A DNA stretch of 8,341 nt, from contig MGSU01000193.1 in NCBI GenBank assembly GCA_001799195.1, positions 1 through 8,341 of the forward strand. Reading direction: 5' to 3'. The stretch is from Deltaproteobacteria bacterium RIFOXYA12_FULL_61_11 (lineage in GTDB: Bacteria > Bdellovibrionota_F > JAHFAK01 > YA12-FULL-61-11). Below the pieces are notes generated by a model that was not told the DNA's origin, made no database searches, and saw only the letters and a program-made list of their open reading frames with translations. Of this stretch, positions 5,596 through 8,341 are shown one piece after another. The position numbers were made by a program, and so were the translations under genes. Each line of letters opens with the position of its first letter. Within the stretch, counting starts at the first letter, position 1.

Positions 5596-7202
5596 GGTGC
5601 CCCCCTCGGCAAGGTTGGGGGTGCGTCCGAGCCGCCTTGACGACCCGGGTATTTTCGCTTCCAAAAGCGGTCAAGGCTTTGTGCGAACAGTGTGCATTCG
5701 GGAAGCCGGAGCCAGCGGCAGACCCCGCAGTACAACCCCGCAAAGAGCATGAAGGTGAGGGCCACGAGCGCGAGGAGAACCAGGGTGGGCTGGACCTGGG
5801 GGCGAGGGAGAACGTCGTCGAGCAGCAGGCGGGCTAAGCCGACCAGCGGAAAGGCCAAGGAGCCGAAGAGGAGCAAACGCGAACCAAGATGCCGGTAGGG
5901 CAGTGGAGCGTGCCGGAGGTGGAGAATGCAACCCAGGAGTACTACCGAATAGCTTGTGAGGAGCGTCTGGGCCAGGGCCACTCCCTCGAAACCGAGGGTG
6001 GCTTCCAACCACAGGTTGAGACCGATGGCGACCCCGAGGGCGGGCAGGCAGGTATACAGGCCAATGATCGAATCCCCGAGGGCGTAGTAGACCCGGGTGG
6101 TGAAATAGTGGGCCGAGGTGGCGATCAGACCGAGACTGAGCCAGCGCAGCGCCAGGTAGCTCTGCTCGACGCTGTGCTGATCGAAGGCGCCGCGGCGGAA
6201 GAGCAAGGCCAGGACGAGGTCGCCGAAGAAGAACAAGTAGGCAGAGAGAGGCACGACGAAGAACCAGGTCAGACTCACGGCTTCAACGCAGCGGTCCACC
6301 GCGGCCTTTTTGCCGTGTTTGGCCGCGAGCGCGGAGAAGTCGGTCAGCATGACCTTGGCGACTCCCCCGTGGAGCGGACCCGAAACCCATTGCACCACGC
6401 GTTCGGCCCAACCCACGAAGGCTAGGCCGCCGTGAGTCCGACCGGTGAGCAGGAAACGGGCCAGGAGCTCGGTTGCGCTGTCAACGAGTTGGGTCACGTA
6501 GAACGGCCACAAGAGGTGCCAGAAGGCCGCGAACTGGGAGCGGGGCAGGGTCAGGTACCAACGGGCGACGAGCACGCCCCGACGGATCAGCATGCCCGCG
6601 ACGAGGACCCACAACACCCCCTGGGCCACGTCGTTGGCCAGGACCAGGGCGAGGATGCCGTGATCGGAGAACGCCAGGAGCAGGGCGATGAGGATGAGAG
6701 AGCGCAACACGTTCTCGAGGAGGGCCGGTACGGTGAAGACGGCGAAGGCTTGCAAGAGGCTGACCTGTACCGAGTGGAAGGAGAAGAAGAGGTAATAGGG
6801 CAGCAACAGGGGCAGGAGGTCCGTGGCAAGGGCAGCGGTCGGCCCGTCGAAGCGGGTCAGCCGTTCCACGGCGAAGGGGGCCAGGAAGTAGAGCAACCCG
6901 GCAGAGCCCAGGGCAAGGAGGGTCGACCAGAAGGTGATGAACCCCACGAAACGCGGAACCGCGCTGGGTTCCGAGGTGTCGAGACCCACCAGTACCGGTA
7001 CCGCGGCCAGACCCCAGTTGCCGAGTACGTAACCGTGCAGCTGGGCCAAGAGCACCATGGCCCAGAAGAAGGCCTCGAGCTGGGCTCCGGTGCCGAAGCG
7101 GTAGGCTACCAGCACGGATACGGCCAGGTTGAGCGGTTTGCCCAGGAGATAGGAGAAGGTGGTGGTGAGAGTCGAGCGGCGGACGCTCTCGGTCCGGATC
7201 AT
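5592..7202 (-). CDS. MurJ/MviN-like polysaccharide or lipid-linked sugar flippase
   Basis: The 536-residue product is hydrophobic throughout, with roughly thirteen or fourteen likely transmembrane segments, matching the MOP-superfamily exporters. It fits MurJ/MviN better than Wzx. The segment LFRRGAFDQHSVEQSYLALR, followed by WLSLGLIATSAHYFTTRVYYALGDS, mirrors the MurJ stretch with RGAF, A-L-R and the R-x-F/Y-Y-A-L-x-D pattern. TTTFSYLLGKPLNLAVSVLVAYRFG near residues 13-37 matches the first helix. Its role would be to flip an undecaprenyl-linked glycan from the cytoplasmic to the periplasmic face. The neighbours suggest a surface polysaccharide rather than peptidoglycan lipid II; this is inference. 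The ATG at 7202 overlaps the stop of the glycosyltransferase gene (ATGA), with no Shine-Dalgarno, so translation is probably coupled. The frame is open further upstream to 7385, but that part is arginine-rich and an artefact of the overlap. Confidence 0.88.
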   Translation of the reverse strand: MIRTESVRRSTLTTTFSYLLGKPLNLAVSVLVAYRFGTGAQLEAFFWAMVLLAQLHGYVLGNWGLAAVPVLVGLDTSEPSAVPRFVGFITFWSTLLALGSAGLLYFLAPFAVERLTRFDGPTAALATDLLPLLLPYYLFFSFHSVQVSLLQAFAVFTVPALLENVLRSLILIALLLAFSDHGILALVLANDVAQGVLWVLVAGMLIRRGVLVARWYLTLPRSQFAAFWHLLWPFYVTQLVDSATELLARFLLTGRTHGGLAFVGWAERVVQWVSGPLHGGVAKVMLTDFSALAAKHGKKAAVDRCVEAVSLTWFFVVPLSAYLFFFGDLVLALLFRRGAFDQHSVEQSYLALRWLSLGLIATSAHYFTTRVYYALGDSIIGLYTCLPALGVAIGLNLWLEATLGFEGVALAQTLLTSYSVVLLGCILHLRHAPLPYRHLGSRLLLFGSLAFPLVGLARLLLDDVLPRPQVQPTLVLLALVALTFMLFAGLYCGVCRWLRLPECTLFAQSLDRFWKRKYPGRQGGSDAPPTLPRGAP

Positions 7203-8341
7203 CGAACAGGGTCGGCCAGGAAGGAGGAACGGACTCTCGGAGGACCGGCTGCCCTCGCTCGAACTAGTCCTTCGAGGTCTTCGAGCAGGAGGGCTAGGGT
7301 ACGTCTCCCGTCGAGTCGTTCGCTCACGAAGGCCCGACCTGCCGCGGCGACCCGTTCGGTGACCTCCGGATGCTCGCGGTGCCAAGCGATGACTTCGAGC
7401 AGGTGGTCGAGGCTGCCGTCATGCCCGAGATAGTGCTTCCCCGGCTGGAGCCCGAGGTCGGCGTACATCGGTCCGGGTACGCCGAGGTAGGCGCAACCGC
7501 AGGCCATCCCTTCGACAAAGCCGATGCCGGGCAAGTGGTTGAGCTCTTCGGGAGCGAGGAACATCTGGTACTGGTTGTAGCGTTCGACCAGGTCGAAGGA
7601 GAAGTAGCCCTTCTGTTTGGCGCCGAAGAGATTGTGCAAGAGCTTGAGCCTGCGGCGGAGATAGGGTTCCTTGCGGTCGATTTCCTGGTACCGGACCTCC
7701 TGGTTGTAGAAGCTGATCGAGGAGTCGATCAACCCGCGCAGCTTGTCCCGGTCCTCATAGATAGCCTTGCGCAGAGGGTGGAAGGTGCGTTGCCCGAAGT
7801 AGTCGATGAAGGGATGGTTGCGCTCGGTATCGGCGAGCAGTTCGTAGGTGCCGGTGGCCAGACAACAGGCCTTCCTCTCGGCGAAGGGTCTCTTGGCCTG
7901 GAAGCGCTGTTGGGGGATGAACGGCAGGAGGTACACGGACCCTTGGTACCAGGGGAAATGGTGGCGGAAGTAGGCCCCTCGGGACAGGTCGGCCTCGGCG
8001 GTGAAGAGCAGCGAGGCCGCCGCGGGTTCGGCATTGCGGGAGATCGCGGGAGTGCCGAGCATGTAATGGGTCAGGTGGACCAGCTTCAGGGCACTGCTGG
8101 CGAGCAGTGTGCGAAACGAACTCGGCCCGTTCTCGTCGAGGGTGCTACGAGAGAAGAGAAAGAGCACGTCCGTGGGCGCGAGCTGCTCGGGGCGATGGAG
8201 GAGGTCGAAGCTGCGAGGGTCGAGGTGGTTGAGGCGGCACCAAGCCAGGAATTCGCAGAGAGACACGGTTCGGCGAACGGTCTTGCTGCGCTGGAGCTGC
8301 TCGGGGAAGCTGTGCTGCTCGAGATCCAGATAGACCACGAT
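7199..8341 (-). CDS. Glycosyltransferase (group 1-like C-terminus), 5' end outside the window
   Basis: The frame is open to the right edge, giving 380 visible residues. The first visible residues (IVYLDLEQHSFPEQL) look like a typical first strand, so only a few residues may be missing. The C-terminal part carries GIGFVEGMACGCAYLGVPGP, the donor-site loop of GT-B enzymes (one conserved glutamate, then A-C-G-C/T). It is followed by GKHYLGHDGSLDHLLEVIAWHREHPE and V-A-A-A-G-R-A-F-V, the usual tail in which sugar-transferase group 1 and CgeB-like proteins end. The middle is less conserved, with many aromatic and charged residues (about 190-260). No full EX7E motif is seen, so I cannot place it in a GT family. 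It is the most upstream visible gene of the minus-strand unit and overlaps the flippase in an ATGA junction. The GT-B call is good; the sugar and linkage are unknown. Confidence 0.78.
   Translation of the reverse strand: MVVYLDLEQHSFPEQLQRSKTVRRTVSLCEFLAWCRLNHLDPRSFDLLHRPEQLAPTDVLFLFSRSTLDENGPSSFRTLLASSALKLVHLTHYMLGTPAISRNAEPAAASLLFTAEADLSRGAYFRHHFPWYQGSVYLLPFIPQQRFQAKRPFAERKACCLATGTYELLADTERNHPFIDYFGQRTFHPLRKAIYEDRDKLRGLIDSSISFYNQEVRYQEIDRKEPYLRRRLKLLHNLFGAKQKGYFSFDLVERYNQYQMFLAPEELNHLPGIGFVEGMACGCAYLGVPGPMYADLGLQPGKHYLGHDGSLDHLLEVIAWHREHPEVTERVAAAGRAFVSERLDGRRTLALLLEDLEGLVRARAAGPPRVRSSFLADPVR

Noticed and set aside
5020-5640. Plus-strand open frame of 206 codons
   Set aside because: Antisense to the TylF-like methyltransferase, whose motifs are all intact. 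No domain is recognisable in the plus-strand translation.
7203-7385. Arginine-rich N-terminal extension of the flippase
   Set aside because: It overlaps the end of the glycosyltransferase and does not resemble a MurJ N-terminus. The ATGA junction at 7202 is a standard coupled start.
6432-7433. Long plus-strand open frame of 333 codons, rich in Gln, Glu and Gly
   Set aside because: It lies wholly antisense to the flippase and the end of the glycosyltransferase. The opposite strand has clear family motifs; this one has low-complexity composition typical of the antisense of GC-rich hydrophobic genes.
1-8341. CRISPR array, tRNA, rRNA, prophage or transposase genes
   Set aside because: No regularly spaced repeats, no cloverleaf or rRNA-like sequence, and no integrase, transposase or phage structural motifs were found on reading both strands by eye.

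Overview
The window joins two stretches of very different composition. Positions 1 to about 970 are AT-rich: 541-720 contains 58 G or C in 180 bases, about 32%. From about 971 onward the DNA is GC-rich: 1261-1320 is 38/60, about 63%. The GC-rich part has the tightly packed, overlapping gene style of a GC-rich Gram-negative bacterium, perhaps a pseudomonadote. I cannot name a genus. The AT-rich part may come from a different source, either by horizontal transfer or by misassembly.

Left region (1-970, + strand). Three reading frames overlap like an operon: the 3' part of a Sel1-repeat protein with a cysteine-rich tail, a small three-helix membrane protein, and a short ORF that starts by an ATGA overlap and runs across the composition break. 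No function can be assigned to the set.

Middle (1112-1784, + strand). A complete adenylylsulfate kinase gene (cysC), with a strong ribosome binding site. It converges with the neighbouring minus-strand cluster, and the two coding ends overlap by 20 bp.

Right region (1765-8341, - strand). A surface-polysaccharide gene set, read right to left: a partial glycosyltransferase, a MurJ/MviN-type flippase, a TylF-like O-methyltransferase and a GT4 glycosyltransferase. These four overlap or abut (ATGA, GTGA and TGACATG junctions) and look like one transcription unit. A terminator-like hairpin and a weak promoter candidate follow. Then come an 88-residue tryptophan-rich protein resembling a stand-alone Lrp/AsnC ligand-binding (RAM) domain, a DUF2334-type polysaccharide deacetylase-like protein, and a class I SAM methyltransferase.

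Together the right-hand genes would assemble, methylate, possibly deacetylate and export a lipid-linked glycan. The nearby cysC could supply PAPS for sulfating it, but no sulfotransferase is in the window, so that is inference. The least explained items are the Trp-rich RAM-like protein with its own apparent transcription unit, two mutually exclusive hairpins in front of it, and the composition break inside the ORF upstream of cysC. No tRNA, rRNA, CRISPR array or insertion sequence was seen. No gene-free stretch exceeds about 160 bases.
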